Position numbers and translations under genes: made by a program. Source: Bog-473 sp963807675 (lineage in GTDB: Bacteria; Actinomycetota; Acidimicrobiia; Acidimicrobiales; RAAP-2). From it: a DNA stretch of 64,000 nucleotides. The notes beneath the pieces are model-generated. The model did no database searches. It saw only the letters and a list, made by a program, of their open reading frames with translations, and was not told the DNA's origin. Each line of letters opens with the position of its first letter. The stretch's first letter is position 1. The stretch spans positions 1,240,001 to 1,304,000 of the forward strand of contig CAWECP010000012.1 of assembly GCA_963807675.1 (NCBI GenBank), in the 5' to 3' direction. Shown piece after piece: positions 54,158 to 63,379 of this stretch.

Positions 54158-55579
54158 TCAGACGAGCGAGATCTGGGGGTACGAGCCGTCGAGGAAGGGC
54201 TTGGGGTCGGTCCCGAGCACCTCGCCGAACATGGTGGCGTAGAGGGAGCGGAAGTCGGTCGTGTAGACGGTGTTGCCCTCGGACAGGTTGGTCAGGCTGG
54301 GCGGCTCGCCGTAGAAGCCGCCCTTCACCGAGGCGCCGGCGGCGAAGGCCACGTTGGCCCAGCCGTGGTCGGTGCCGTCGCTGGCGTTGCCCCCGACCCG
54401 GCGACCGAACTCGGTGTAGATCAGCACGGTCGTGCGCTCGCCGCGGCGGGTGCCACGCAGCGCGTCGACGAACGCGGTGACGGCGCCGTCCAGCTGGGAC
54501 AGCAGCGCGCTCTGCACCGGCGCCTGGTCGGCATGGGTGTCGAACCCTCCGAGCTCGACGCTGTAGACGTCGGCGCTGGCGCCGGCCAGGATCAGGTTCG
54601 CCACGACGCTGAGTTGCACGGCCAGCACGTCGCCCCCGGCCCGGCCACCCCCGCCGTCGGAGATGGCGAGCTCGCTGGCCGCGGTCTGCGCCTCTTCCGC
54701 CAGGTCCGACACGTGCAGCGGGTTCGTCGCCGTGCTGCGACTGAGGATCGGACCGAGACGCTGGTCGAGCTGCAGCAGCACGGCGTCGGACGTCGCCGCC
54801 TCGACCGCCAGGGGCGCCCCCGACGTGCCGGCTCGCGCCAGCGCGGCGTAGAGGGCCTGCTCGCCGGGGTCGCCCGGCAGGACCAGCGGCCCGATGGGGA
54901 TGGCCGCACCCTGCACACGCTCACCCGACAGCGCCGTGGGCAGCGTCGGCCCCAGGGCGATGGCGCGCAGGGGGCTGGACTTGGTCCCGTCGAGCCAGCG
55001 GCCGAGCCATCCGGTCGAGACGGACGCGTCGGTGTCCCCGCTCTGCCAGATGTCCATGGACTCGAAGTGGCTGTAGTTGGGGTTGGCGAAGCCGACCCCG
55101 TGCACGATGGCGAGCTCCTTGGCGTCCCACAGCTTCTTGAAGCCGGGCATGCCGGCGTGAAGGCCGAATCCGTCGGCCAGCGGCAACACGCTCGAGGCCT
55201 CTACGGCCAGAGGCCCGCGGGCGGAGGCGTACACGGGATTCTGGTACGGGATGACGGTGTTCAACCCGTCGTTGCCGCCGTAGAGGGTGAGGAGCACCAG
55301 CTTGTTCCCCTCGCCCTGCCCCAACGCGCCGCCGCCGGCCGTGGTGTCGCCGCCGAACAGGGCGTCCCAGGCCCGCGGCCCGAACAGGGCACCCAGCGCG
55401 CCGAGTGCACCGACGCCACCCGCCAGCCCGAGGAAGGCCCGGCGATCGAGCCGACGGCGGCCGGCCGGCTGGTCCGATGCCGGAGGCACGTCGAAGGGCG
55501 GCAGCGTCTCGGGCCGGCCGGGCGCGCGCTGAGCGGCGGGATCGACGGGGGGCAGTTCGAACCTGGACGGGTCGGTCAC
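54158..55579 (-). CDS. DUF1501 family secreted protein (Tat substrate)
   Basis: 473 aa. A twin-arginine-type signal (RRRLDRRAFLGLAGGVGALG) ends near residue 70. The sulfatase-like DUF1501 fold shows LVLLTLYGGNDGLNTVIPYQ, YSHFESMDIWQSGD, VYSVELGGFDTHADQ and TTVLIYTEFGRRVGGNAS; the Asp and His residues would fit a metal site. The GTG start has GGAG five bases upstream. DUF1501 and DUF1800 genes travel as pairs in many bacteria and seem to act together at the cell surface; their role is unknown. Confidence 0.87.
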   Translation of the reverse strand: MTDPSRFELPPVDPAAQRAPGRPETLPPFDVPPASDQPAGRRRLDRRAFLGLAGGVGALGALGALFGPRAWDALFGGDTTAGGGALGQGEGNKLVLLTLYGGNDGLNTVIPYQNPVYASARGPLAVEASSVLPLADGFGLHAGMPGFKKLWDAKELAIVHGVGFANPNYSHFESMDIWQSGDTDASVSTGWLGRWLDGTKSSPLRAIALGPTLPTALSGERVQGAAIPIGPLVLPGDPGEQALYAALARAGTSGAPLAVEAATSDAVLLQLDQRLGPILSRSTATNPLHVSDLAEEAQTAASELAISDGGGGRAGGDVLAVQLSVVANLILAGASADVYSVELGGFDTHADQAPVQSALLSQLDGAVTAFVDALRGTRRGERTTVLIYTEFGRRVGGNASDGTDHGWANVAFAAGASVKGGFYGEPPSLTNLSEGNTVYTTDFRSLYATMFGEVLGTDPKPFLDGSYPQISLV

Positions 55580-55592
55580 GGCGTCTCCTCGC

Positions 55593-56931
55593 TCAATTGC
55601 TCACGTACTCGGGCGAAACCAGGGCGAGGGTGACCAGGGTCGGCGGGTCTGACGCGGCGCGCTCGGAGGGCGGAAGCAGTCGTGGCGCTCCAGTTGGAGA
55701 CCGTCAGCATCTCGGCCGCGGCGTCCACGCGGTCGCCGGGCGACGCATCGGCCACCGTCGAAATGTCGGTCGTGCGCGCCACCTGGTTGGCGAACTTCCA
55801 GCGAGCGAGCGCGGCGGAGGTCGAGAGCCAAAAGCTGTTCTGGGGCCAGCCGCCGACGCTGGGCGGGTCGAACAGGACCTGGCCCAGGTTGGCGAACACC
55901 TGCTCCAGCTCGGCCGGGCGCCGGGCTTGCAGCTCGGTGGGCGTGACGCCCAAGGCGCGTAGGGTGCCGACGACGTATTCCGTCGGCTGTTTCACCAGTC
56001 CCTGCAGCGACGGCTGCTGCGTGAACTGGGGGTGCTGGAAAATGGCGGTCAGCAGGTTGCCCAGGTTGCGGTCGGCGGCGTAGCCGGGCGCCAGGTCGGC
56101 CACCACCGGATCGCTCGGGGTCACCGGGTAGGCGAGGTAGCTCCAAAAACGTGAGGGCACGAAATGGCTCGATGCGTCGCTGTGCGTGACGATGTCAACG
56201 ACCTGCTGGCCGGTGTTCACACCCGGGACGCCGAGAAACGTCTGCGGTGCGGTGCTGTGCTGGCGGACGGCGATGTCGAAGGTGCCGGTGCGCGGATCGA
56301 GCCGCCAACCGGTGAAGCAGTAGGACGCGGCGCGCACGTCGGCCTGGGTATACGTACCGATCCCCATGGTGAAGCGTTCCATCAGTTCACGGGCGAAGTT
56401 CTCGTTCGGGTTCGACGCCTTGTTCGAGTTGGCGTCGAGCCAGATGAGCATGGCCGGGTCCTGCGCCACGGCTTGGGTGAGCGTGTCGAAGTCCCCGCTG
56501 CCCTGCGACCGGAACAGCTGGTTCTGGTCGTACATGTAGACCGGGAACCGGACCTTCGAGATGGCGGTGGGGAAGTGCCCGTGCAACAGGAACGTCAGCT
56601 TCTCCTTGAGGGGATTGGAGGTGGCGAGCATGCGGCCGAGCCACCAGGTCGTCAGCTCCACGAACTGGGCGCGCAGCTGCACGGCGTAGGCCTTGAGGGC
56701 CGCCGGGTCTTGCCGGAGCTGGACCAGGGACTCCGGTGGGCTCAAGGTCGGCGTGGCGACGGCGTCGGCTCCCGGATCGGGCGCGGTCAAGCCCGCCACG
56801 AGGTTGGCGACGGCGGCGTCGTAGCCCACCGGCGTCGCCGCCGCGAGCTCGCTCGGCAGCGCCCCGAACCCGGCCCGCCGGTAGAGGTGGGCGACCAGGT
56901 CGCTCGTGCTCACCTGGGTGGCTACCGGCAC
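55593..56931 (-). CDS. DUF1800 family protein, end frameshifted
   Basis: About 446 aa. HLYRRAGFGALPSELAAATP starts the family pattern, followed by WWLGRMLATSNPLKEKLTFL, LLHGHFPTAISKV, NENFARELMERFTMGIGTYT, YCFTGWRLDP and RPAELEQVFANLGQVLFDPP with the conserved VGGWPQN. As read, the frame ends at 55576. A one-base change near 55665 gives AASDPPTLVTLALVSPEYVS and a stop at 55593-55595, the usual DUF1800 ending and a natural gap before the DUF1501 ribosome binding site. Confidence 0.85.
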
Positions 56932-57147
56932 GCCGTCAACCCCTCAGCCCGGAACCCCTGTGCAGGACGGAGCACGCCATGCCACCAGCCTGAGCGCCCA
57001 CGCTTACAACCTGGTGTTGAGAGTGTGAGGGAATTGTCAGGGATGGCCCTGGCCGCCCCTTGGAGCGATCGAAGGGGGTTTCTCCGACCGACGGTGATGT
57101 CCGATTTCCGCCAGTAACTGTCACCGCGGCGTGGCACGCTGGGCCCC

Positions 57148-58689
57148 ATGATCGAGGACCCGGACCGCTGCTACCAGGCGGCGCAGAGCAAGGACGCCCG
57201 CTTCGACGGCTGGTTCTTCTGCGCCGTCACCTCGACCGGGATCTACTGCCGGCCCAGCTGCCCGGCCCGCACACCCAAGCGCGAGAACATGCGCTTCTAC
57301 GCCACCGCGGCGGCCGCCCAGCAGGCCGGCTTCCGCGCCTGCCTGCGCTGCCGGCCCGACGCCACGCCCGGCTCTCCCGAGTGGAACGTGCGGGCCGACG
57401 TCGTGGCACGCGCCATGCGGCTCATCCGCGACGGCGTGGTCGACCGCGAGGGTGTCGAGGGGCTGGCCTGCCGCCTGGGCTACAGCACGCGCCAGCTCAA
57501 CCGGCTCATCACGGCCGAGGTGGGGACGGGACCGCTCGCCCTGGCCCGGGCTCAGCGCAGTCAGACGGCGCGGGTCCTCCTCGAGACGACCGACCTCCCC
57601 ATCACCCACATCGCGTTCGCCGCCGGCTTCGCCAGCGTGCGCCAGTGCAACGAGACGGTGCGGCAGATCTTCGCCGATACCCCGCGCGGCCTGCGCGCCC
57701 GGGCCGCCAAGGCGGCGCGCACCAAGGCGGGCACTTCAGGGTCGCCCTTGGCGCAGGGCGTCCGCCTCCGCCTGCCGTGCCGCCGACCCTTCAGCCCGGC
57801 GTCGGTCCTCGACTTCCTCGGGTCGCGCGCCCTGCCCGGGGTCGAGTCGCTCGACGGCGGCACGTATCGGCGCAGCCTGCACCTCCCCCACGGGCACGGC
57901 ATCGTCGCGTTGACGGCTCCCGAAACGGACGGTGCCGGCCCCGCCTACGTCGAGGGCGACTTGCACCTCTCGGACCTGCGCGACCTGACCACGGCGGTGT
58001 CGCGCTGCCGCCAGCTGCTCGACCTCGACGCCGACCCCATCGCCGTGTGGGAGGCCCTGCGCGCCGACCCGCTCGTCGGTCCGGTCGTCGAGCGCGAACC
58101 AGGCCGGCGAGTGCCAGGCGCCGCCGACGGCTTCGAGCTGGCGGTGCGCGCCGTCATCGGTCAGCAGGTCTCCGTGCCGGGCGCCCGCACGGTGGCGGGC
58201 CGGCTCGTGGATGCTGCGGGCGAGGCGCTACCCGAGCCCGGCGGCGGCATCACCCATCTGTTCCCCACCCCCACCGCGCTGGTCGAGCTGGCCCGCCGCG
58301 ACCCCGGCGCGTTCTCCATGCCGGCGGGCCGGCGGCAGGCCCTGGTCGCCCTGGCCGAGGCGGTCGAGACGGGCGACGTCGTCATCGACCCCGGCGCCGA
58401 CCCGGCCGAGCTGCGCCGCTCGCTGGTCGCCCTGCCCGGCATCGGGCCCTGGACGGCCGAGTACGTCGCCATGCGCGCGCTGCGCGACCCCGACGCGTTC
58501 ATGCCGACCGACCTCGGTATTCGGCGCGGCGCCGCTGCACTCGGCCTGCCCGACGACCCCGCGGCCCTGACCGCGCTGACCGAGGGGTGGCGACCATGGC
58601 GCAGCTACGCCATGGTCCACCTGTGGTCGCTGCCCGCCGCCTCGACCCCCACGCTCCCCACCCGACCCGTGAAAGGACAAGCCGCATGA
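57148..58689 (+). CDS. Ada-AlkA fusion: methyl-sensing regulator and 3-methyladenine DNA glycosylase
   Basis: 513-aa adaptive-response protein. Residues 1-75 form the Ada zinc domain with its four Cys (FFCAVTSTGIYCRPSCPA, CLRCRP), one of which takes methyl groups from phosphotriesters. Residues 85-190 are an AraC-type HTH (LACRLGYSTRQLNRLITAEV, ITHIAFAAGFASVRQCNETV). From 200 on lies an AlkA glycosylase with its N-terminal TBP-like fold, and an HhH-GPD core: VIGQQVSVPGARTVAG, LVALPGIGPWTAEYVAMRAL and the catalytic Asp in DAFMPTDLGIRRG. The stop overlaps the ogt start (ATGA). Such fusions are known in actinobacteria. Confidence 0.93.
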   Translation: MIEDPDRCYQAAQSKDARFDGWFFCAVTSTGIYCRPSCPARTPKRENMRFYATAAAAQQAGFRACLRCRPDATPGSPEWNVRADVVARAMRLIRDGVVDREGVEGLACRLGYSTRQLNRLITAEVGTGPLALARAQRSQTARVLLETTDLPITHIAFAAGFASVRQCNETVRQIFADTPRGLRARAAKAARTKAGTSGSPLAQGVRLRLPCRRPFSPASVLDFLGSRALPGVESLDGGTYRRSLHLPHGHGIVALTAPETDGAGPAYVEGDLHLSDLRDLTTAVSRCRQLLDLDADPIAVWEALRADPLVGPVVEREPGRRVPGAADGFELAVRAVIGQQVSVPGARTVAGRLVDAAGEALPEPGGGITHLFPTPTALVELARRDPGAFSMPAGRRQALVALAEAVETGDVVIDPGADPAELRRSLVALPGIGPWTAEYVAMRALRDPDAFMPTDLGIRRGAAALGLPDDPAALTALTEGWRPWRSYAMVHLWSLPAASTPTLPTRPVKGQAA

Positions 58690-59168
58690 CCACCTCGACG
58701 ACCACCACCACCATGCCCCTCGACACCCCCGTCGGGCGCCTCGTGCTCGAGTGCGACGGCGACGTCCTCATCGGCATCTGGCTACCGAGCGAGCACCGTC
58801 ACGGCCGGCGCGACGTCGACGACGTGCCACCGGTGCTGAAGGAGACGGCGACCCAGCTCGAGGAGTACTTCGCCGGCGAGCGCACCGACTTCGACGTCCC
58901 CATGCAGCTCGACGGCACCGACTTCCAGCGCCAGGTGTGGGACGAGCTGGGGCGCATCCCCTTCGGCGAGACCATCAGCTACGGCGAGCTGGCCCGCCGG
59001 GTGGGCCGGCCCAACGGCCCCCGCGCCGTCGGCCAGGCCAACGGGCGCAATCCGATTCCGATCATCGTGCCCTGCCACCGCGTCCTGGCCAGCAATGGCA
59101 TCGGCGGCTACGGCGGCGGGCTGAAGCTGAAGCGTGCGCTGCTGGCCCTCGAAGGCGTCACCGCCTGA
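58686..59168 (+). CDS. ogt: methylated-DNA--protein-cysteine methyltransferase
   Basis: 160-aa suicide repair protein that takes the methyl group from O6-methylguanine. The acceptor Cys is in IPIIVPCHRVLASNG. FQRQVWDELGRIPFGETISY and RAVGQANGRNPIP supply the HTH and the Asn hinge. A Thr-rich start (STTTTTM) is unusual; the second Met, 10 residues in, may be used. Translationally coupled to ada-alkA through an ATGA overlap, so both respond together to alkylation damage. Confidence 0.93.
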   Translation: MTTSTTTTTMPLDTPVGRLVLECDGDVLIGIWLPSEHRHGRRDVDDVPPVLKETATQLEEYFAGERTDFDVPMQLDGTDFQRQVWDELGRIPFGETISYGELARRVGRPNGPRAVGQANGRNPIPIIVPCHRVLASNGIGGYGGGLKLKRALLALEGVTA

Positions 59169-59208
59169 CGGTGTGCCGTAGCGGGCCCGCCGTGCCTATG
59201 GTGCGCCG

Positions 59209-60021
59209 GTGGAAAACGCTGCGACCGTCCGGCACGCATTCGACCTGACCGGGCGCGTGGCGCTCGTCACCGGGGCCGGAGGCGGCATCGGGCGCACGAC
59301 GGCCGAGGTGCTGGCCGGGGCCGGTGCCATCGTGGTCTGCGCCGACATCGACGCCCCGAGCGCCGCCGAGACGGCGCGTGGCATCGTCGGCGAGCACGGC
59401 CTGGCCGAGAGCGCCGAGCTCGACGTGGGCCAGCGCGGGGCGGCCGCGATGCTGATCGATCACGTGACGGCGCGGCACGGGCGATTCGACGTCATGTGCA
59501 ACATCGCCGGCATCATGATCGACAGCTCCATCATCGACCTCGATCCTGACGAGTTCGACCGCATCCTGGCGGTGAACCTCCAGGGCGTGCTGTACGGATG
59601 CCAGGCCGCCGGCAAGGTGATGGTGGAACGGGGCGGCGGCTCCATCATCAACATGGCCTCGGCGGCCGTGCTGACGCCGTCGCCTGGCATCGGCCCCTAC
59701 GCCATCACCAAGGCGGGGGTGGCGCAGCTGACCAAGTCGATGGCGGTCGAAGTGGGCCAGCAGGGCGTGCGCGTCAACGCCATCGCTCCGGGCTTCGTGC
59801 CGACCAACATGACGGCGCGCTACTACACCGACCCCGACGGCACCGTGAACGAGCAGGCGAAGGAGGCCGTGCTCACACCGATGGCGCGCCACGCGCCGCT
59901 GCGCCGGGTGGGGCTGACGAGCGACATCGCGTACTGCGTTCTGTATCTCGCCTCCGACGCCGCCAGCTTCGTGACGGGGCAGCTGCTCAGTCCCAACGGC
60001 GGTGTCGCCATGCACTACTAG
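59209..60021 (+). CDS. short-chain dehydrogenase/reductase
   Basis: 270-aa classical SDR starting at GTG. VALVTGAGGGIGRTTAEV, VMCNIAGIMIDSSIID, Ser in INMASAAVLTPSP and Tyr/Lys in GPYAITKAGVAQLTK are intact; PGFVPTNMTARYYTDP is the substrate loop. NADH preference is suggested by the Asp after the second strand (VVCADIDAPS). It is close to the ogt gene but shares no pathway with it. The steroid blocks elsewhere in the window make a hydroxysteroid substrate possible but unproven. Confidence 0.87.
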   Translation: MENAATVRHAFDLTGRVALVTGAGGGIGRTTAEVLAGAGAIVVCADIDAPSAAETARGIVGEHGLAESAELDVGQRGAAAMLIDHVTARHGRFDVMCNIAGIMIDSSIIDLDPDEFDRILAVNLQGVLYGCQAAGKVMVERGGGSIINMASAAVLTPSPGIGPYAITKAGVAQLTKSMAVEVGQQGVRVNAIAPGFVPTNMTARYYTDPDGTVNEQAKEAVLTPMARHAPLRRVGLTSDIAYCVLYLASDAASFVTGQLLSPNGGVAMHY

Positions 60022-60159
60022 CCCTTCTTTAACCCAGCATCGGGGCGGCGCTCGAGCGCGACGCCGAGCCCGGGCCCGCGGACCGGTTTGACGGCCATCC
60101 GATGGGGTAACTTCGAAGCGCGGCCAGCCCCGGGTCGCGCTGGAGAGGAGGAGGCCCCC

Positions 60160-62118
60160 GTGCTTGGACTTCGACGTATTGTGATCGCCAGCAGCGTGAT
60201 ACTGGCTCTCGCCGTGGGATGGCTGGCGTCGCCGCCCGCCGGAGCGGCCCTGACCAGCCCTCCGTTGGTGAGCGCCTCCAACTGGACCAATGCCAACGCG
60301 GCGTCGGGCTCGGCCTCCAACGGATTGAACGCCGTCTCGTGCCCCACGTCTTCGTTCTGCGTCGCCGTGGGCCAGCAGAACATCGCCACCGTGGGCGGCG
60401 TGCTGATCGAGCAGTGGAACGGCAGCGTGTGGTCGGTCGCCACCGGAGCGAACGTCCCCGCGAGCACCGTTGACAACCTCAACAGCGTGTCCTGTGCAGG
60501 CCCCGCCTTCTGTCTGGCGGTCGGCGCCGACGCCGCCGGCGCGCTGGCGGAGATGTGGAACGGCACCAGCTGGAGCCAGGTCACCGTGCCGGTGCCCTCC
60601 GGCGCCATTAACGCTCCGACTCTCTACTCCGTCTCGTGCGTCGCCACGAATCAATGCGAGGCTCTCGGCACGGCACTCACCGCGACCACGCCGATCGTCT
60701 ACGGCGTGCAGTGGAACGGGACCACCCTGTCGCTGACCACCGCGGCCACGCCACCCGGTGTTGGGGCGAGCGCGCTGGTCGAAGCGAACGGCATGTCCTG
60801 CTCCAGCCCGACGGCCTGCGTGGCGGTCGGCACGACCGATGCGACGCCGACCACTACGACCGGCACGCCCTTCGCCGAGCAGTGGAACGGCTCGGCCTGG
60901 TCGCTGGCCGACACCGGTGTGGGCACCGGCCTCGCCGCCGGCAGCCGCCTGTCGTCGGTTTCCTGCGTCGGAGCTTTGTGGTGCCAGGCGGTCGGTGTGG
61001 CCGCGGGCACCCCGACCACCAGCCTGATCGAGACCTGGAACGGCACGCAGTGGACTATCGCTTCGGGCGTCCCCAGCGTCTCGGCGTCGGTGGCGCAGGC
61101 GCTCACGGGCGTGGACTGCTTCAGCACGACCACGTGCAGCGCGGTCGGCTCAAGCGGCGCGGGCGCCACCCAGGCGTCCCTGGCGCTGATCTGGAACGGC
61201 ACTGCCTGGTCCATCGTGGCCAACACGCCTCAGGGCGGGCCGTCCGCGACCCCGGCGCCCACGACGCTGCAGGCGGTGACCTGCCTGACGGACTGGGCCT
61301 GTGTCGCGGTGGGCAACTTCGTCATCGCGGGCGTGAGCGACGCCTTCGCCGTGTCGGCACCCATCGTTCGGAGCGGCTACCGCTTCGTGGCGGCGGACGG
61401 CGGCATCTTCAACTACGGCGCGGGCGCGCCGTTCCTCGGCTCCACGGGCGGGCAGAAGCTGAACGCCCCCATCGTGGGCATGGCGGTCATGCCCGGCGGT
61501 GACGGCTACTACCTCGTTGCCTCCGACGGCGGCATCTTCAACTTCGGTTCGGCCCAGTTCTACGGCTCGGCCGGCTCGCTCAAGCTGAACGAGCCCATCG
61601 TGGGCATGGCCATCACGGCCGACGGCGGGGGCTATTGGCTGGTGGCCTCCGACGGCGGGATCTTCTCCTACGGCGACGCCGCCTTCTACGGGTCGCGGGG
61701 CGGTCAGGCGCTCAACGCCCCCATCGTGGGCATGGCCGCCACGCCCGACGGCAAGGGCTACTACCTGGTGGCCTCGGACGGTGGCGTGTTCAACTACGGC
61801 GACGGGGCCTTCCAGGGATCGGCTGGCTCGCTGAAGCTGAACAAGCCGATAGTAGGCATGAGTGTCCCCACCTCGGGCGGCTACTACCTGGTGGCCGGCG
61901 ACGGCGGCATCTTCTCGTACCCGCCCTCGCTGCCCTTCTACGGCTCCACGGGCAGCCTGAAGCTGAACAAGCCGGTGGTGGGCATGTCCACCGTGGCCGG
62001 CGGGTACTACTTCGTCGCCTCCGACGGTGGCGTCTTCGCCTACCCGCCCTCGCTGCCGTTCCTCGGCTCCATGGGGGGCAAGCCGCTCAACGCCCCCATC
62101 GTCGGCATGGCCACCTAG
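60160..62118 (+). CDS. secreted protein with two tandem-repeat arrays (propeller-like)
   Basis: 652 aa from a GTG preceded by GGAGAGGAGGAG. A signal peptide (LGLRRIVIASSVILALAVGW) ends near GAALTS. Residues 45-400 hold seven repeats of about 48 aa, each with SCxxxxxC, AVG and WNG-x-x-W (for example VSCPTSSFCVAVG, IEQWNGSVWS). Seven blades suggest a beta-propeller with a disulfide in each blade. From 405 to the end run six repeats of 35-40 aa: GYYLVASDGGIFNFG, FYGSAGSLKLN and PIVGMA. Both arrays resemble surface proteins common in Acidimicrobiia. Binding or adhesion is the likely role, unproven. Confidence 0.82.
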   Translation: MLGLRRIVIASSVILALAVGWLASPPAGAALTSPPLVSASNWTNANAASGSASNGLNAVSCPTSSFCVAVGQQNIATVGGVLIEQWNGSVWSVATGANVPASTVDNLNSVSCAGPAFCLAVGADAAGALAEMWNGTSWSQVTVPVPSGAINAPTLYSVSCVATNQCEALGTALTATTPIVYGVQWNGTTLSLTTAATPPGVGASALVEANGMSCSSPTACVAVGTTDATPTTTTGTPFAEQWNGSAWSLADTGVGTGLAAGSRLSSVSCVGALWCQAVGVAAGTPTTSLIETWNGTQWTIASGVPSVSASVAQALTGVDCFSTTTCSAVGSSGAGATQASLALIWNGTAWSIVANTPQGGPSATPAPTTLQAVTCLTDWACVAVGNFVIAGVSDAFAVSAPIVRSGYRFVAADGGIFNYGAGAPFLGSTGGQKLNAPIVGMAVMPGGDGYYLVASDGGIFNFGSAQFYGSAGSLKLNEPIVGMAITADGGGYWLVASDGGIFSYGDAAFYGSRGGQALNAPIVGMAATPDGKGYYLVASDGGVFNYGDGAFQGSAGSLKLNKPIVGMSVPTSGGYYLVAGDGGIFSYPPSLPFYGSTGSLKLNKPVVGMSTVAGGYYFVASDGGVFAYPPSLPFLGSMGGKPLNAPIVGMAT

Positions 62119-62239
62119 TGCCGAGTTGACCAACGCTTTCGGCATCTGCCCGGCGGAATCGCGACGTCACCAATTGGCGTTTGGGGTCGGCCGGGCTGCG
62201 CCGTCGCCGGCAGCAGGCATGGCCCGGTGACGGCGCGGT

Positions 62240-62256
62240 GCCGGTTCGCAACCGGC
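62240..62256. terminator. possible bidirectional hairpin
   Basis: GCCGGTTCGCAACCGGC is a perfect 7-bp stem with a CGC loop, placed between the convergent repeat-protein gene and the micropeptide gene. There is no T run, so an intrinsic terminator is uncertain. Confidence 0.35.
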
Positions 62257-62266
62257 CGTCAGGTGC

Positions 62267-62377
62267 TCAGTCGACCTTGTTGAACCGCTCCGGTCCCACC
62301 CGGACGGCTATGGCGATGACGATTAGTACGAAGGCTGATGTAGCAAGGACGGTAATCAGACTGGCGGTGGAGCTCAC
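62267..62377 (-). CDS. 36-aa single-span membrane peptide, KdpF-like
   Basis: AGAGGAGGA lies 4 nt before GTG 62377, one of the best ribosome binding sites in the window. The peptide is one hydrophobic helix (ASLITVLATSAFVLIVIAIA) followed by VRVGPERFNKVD. A single helix ending in PERF or PEKF is the pattern of KdpF, the small subunit that stabilises the KdpABC potassium pump. No kdpA, kdpB or kdpC is within the window, so it is an orphan or a different micropeptide. About 220 bp upstream hold no other gene. Confidence 0.6.
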   Translation of the reverse strand: MSSTASLITVLATSAFVLIVIAIAVRVGPERFNKVD

Positions 62378-62597
62378 GGTTCCTCCTCTGTAACTGGCCG
62401 AGGCCGCACTGACGCGCGGTGCCGCAAATGACTGTGGACCCACGCGGGGGTGGGCGTCAAGGAGTTCCGCCGATGCCGACAGGAGGGGCTCCTACCGGCG
62501 GCAATGTGCGGGGACGTCTAGCTCCGTGCGACTGACGTGTGGTCGAAGGCGTCACGCTCTTAATTGGTCCCGGATCGGTACTGGGTAACCTCGTCGC

Positions 62598-63113
62598 GTG
62601 GAGACATGGGACGCGATAAGAGCTCGCCGCGATGTCCGTTCCTACGACGATCGCTCCATAGCTCCGGAGCACCTCGATCGAATCCTCGAAGCCGGGCGAC
62701 GCGCGCCTTCGGCGTCAAATCGTCAGAAGTGGGACTTTGTCCTCGTGACAGATCCGGGTCAGCTGCAAGAGCTTTCAACGGTTTGGGTAGGTGCCCGACA
62801 CCTCGCAACGGCGAAGGCCGCGATTGTCCTGGTTCTGCCCGAGCCCGAGTCCGAGCGCTACCGGACGATTGATCAGTATGACTTGGGACAGGCGACCATG
62901 TCGATGCTGTTGGCCGCCACCGACCTGGGTATCGGCAGTGGACATTCTGCGATCGGTGACCAGGAGGCCTGCAGACGTATTCTCGACACACCGGCAGATC
63001 ACCTCTGCGCCTACATGATTGCCCTCGGCTATCCGGCCGACCATCCCCTCAGGCCGATGACGAAGATAGACCGACGACCCTTTGACCAGGTGGTGCATCG
63101 CGACAAGTGGTGA
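62598..63113 (+). CDS. nitroreductase-family flavoprotein
   Basis: 171-aa FMN-dependent oxidoreductase. IRARRDVRSYDDRSIAPEHL and ILEAGRRAPSASNRQKWDFV bind the FMN phosphate. QATMSMLLAATDLGIGSGHS and YMIALGYPADHPLRP are the second half of the fold. The start is GTG. Short for the family, like the cobalamin-lower-ligand and dehalogenase-type subgroups, but no subgroup can be fixed. Confidence 0.85.
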   Translation: METWDAIRARRDVRSYDDRSIAPEHLDRILEAGRRAPSASNRQKWDFVLVTDPGQLQELSTVWVGARHLATAKAAIVLVLPEPESERYRTIDQYDLGQATMSMLLAATDLGIGSGHSAIGDQEACRRILDTPADHLCAYMIALGYPADHPLRPMTKIDRRPFDQVVHRDKW

Positions 63114-63118
63114 CGCAG

Positions 63119-63315
63119 CACGGTGGCCCGACCCCACGTGGCCTCAACAATTTCACCTCGATGTGATGGTGGATGACCAAGCCGAAGCGGCCGGCACGGT
63201 GCTTCAATTGGGGGCGCAGCGGCTTCCGAGTGGCGATGACGTTTTCGCCGATCCTGCTGGTCATCCCTTCTGCCTTATCCGCCGACCTTCGTGGGCACCA
63301 CCGATCGCTGAGTAG
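63119..63315 (+). pseudogene. C-terminal half of a glyoxalase/VOC-family protein
   Basis: PTWPQQFHLDVMVDDQAEAA, VLQLGAQRLPSGDDVFADPA and GHPFCLIRR are the second beta-alpha-beta-beta-beta module of a VOC protein (glyoxalase_6 type). The matching first module is absent: upstream sequence is the end of the nitroreductase gene. It is a truncated remnant unless a fused transcript is used. Confidence 0.7.
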
Positions 63316-63379
63316 TCGAGGGGCCGAAGCGGCTCCGGACCGATGCTCCGGGGGCATCCCCGGGACGATCCCTGGCAGC

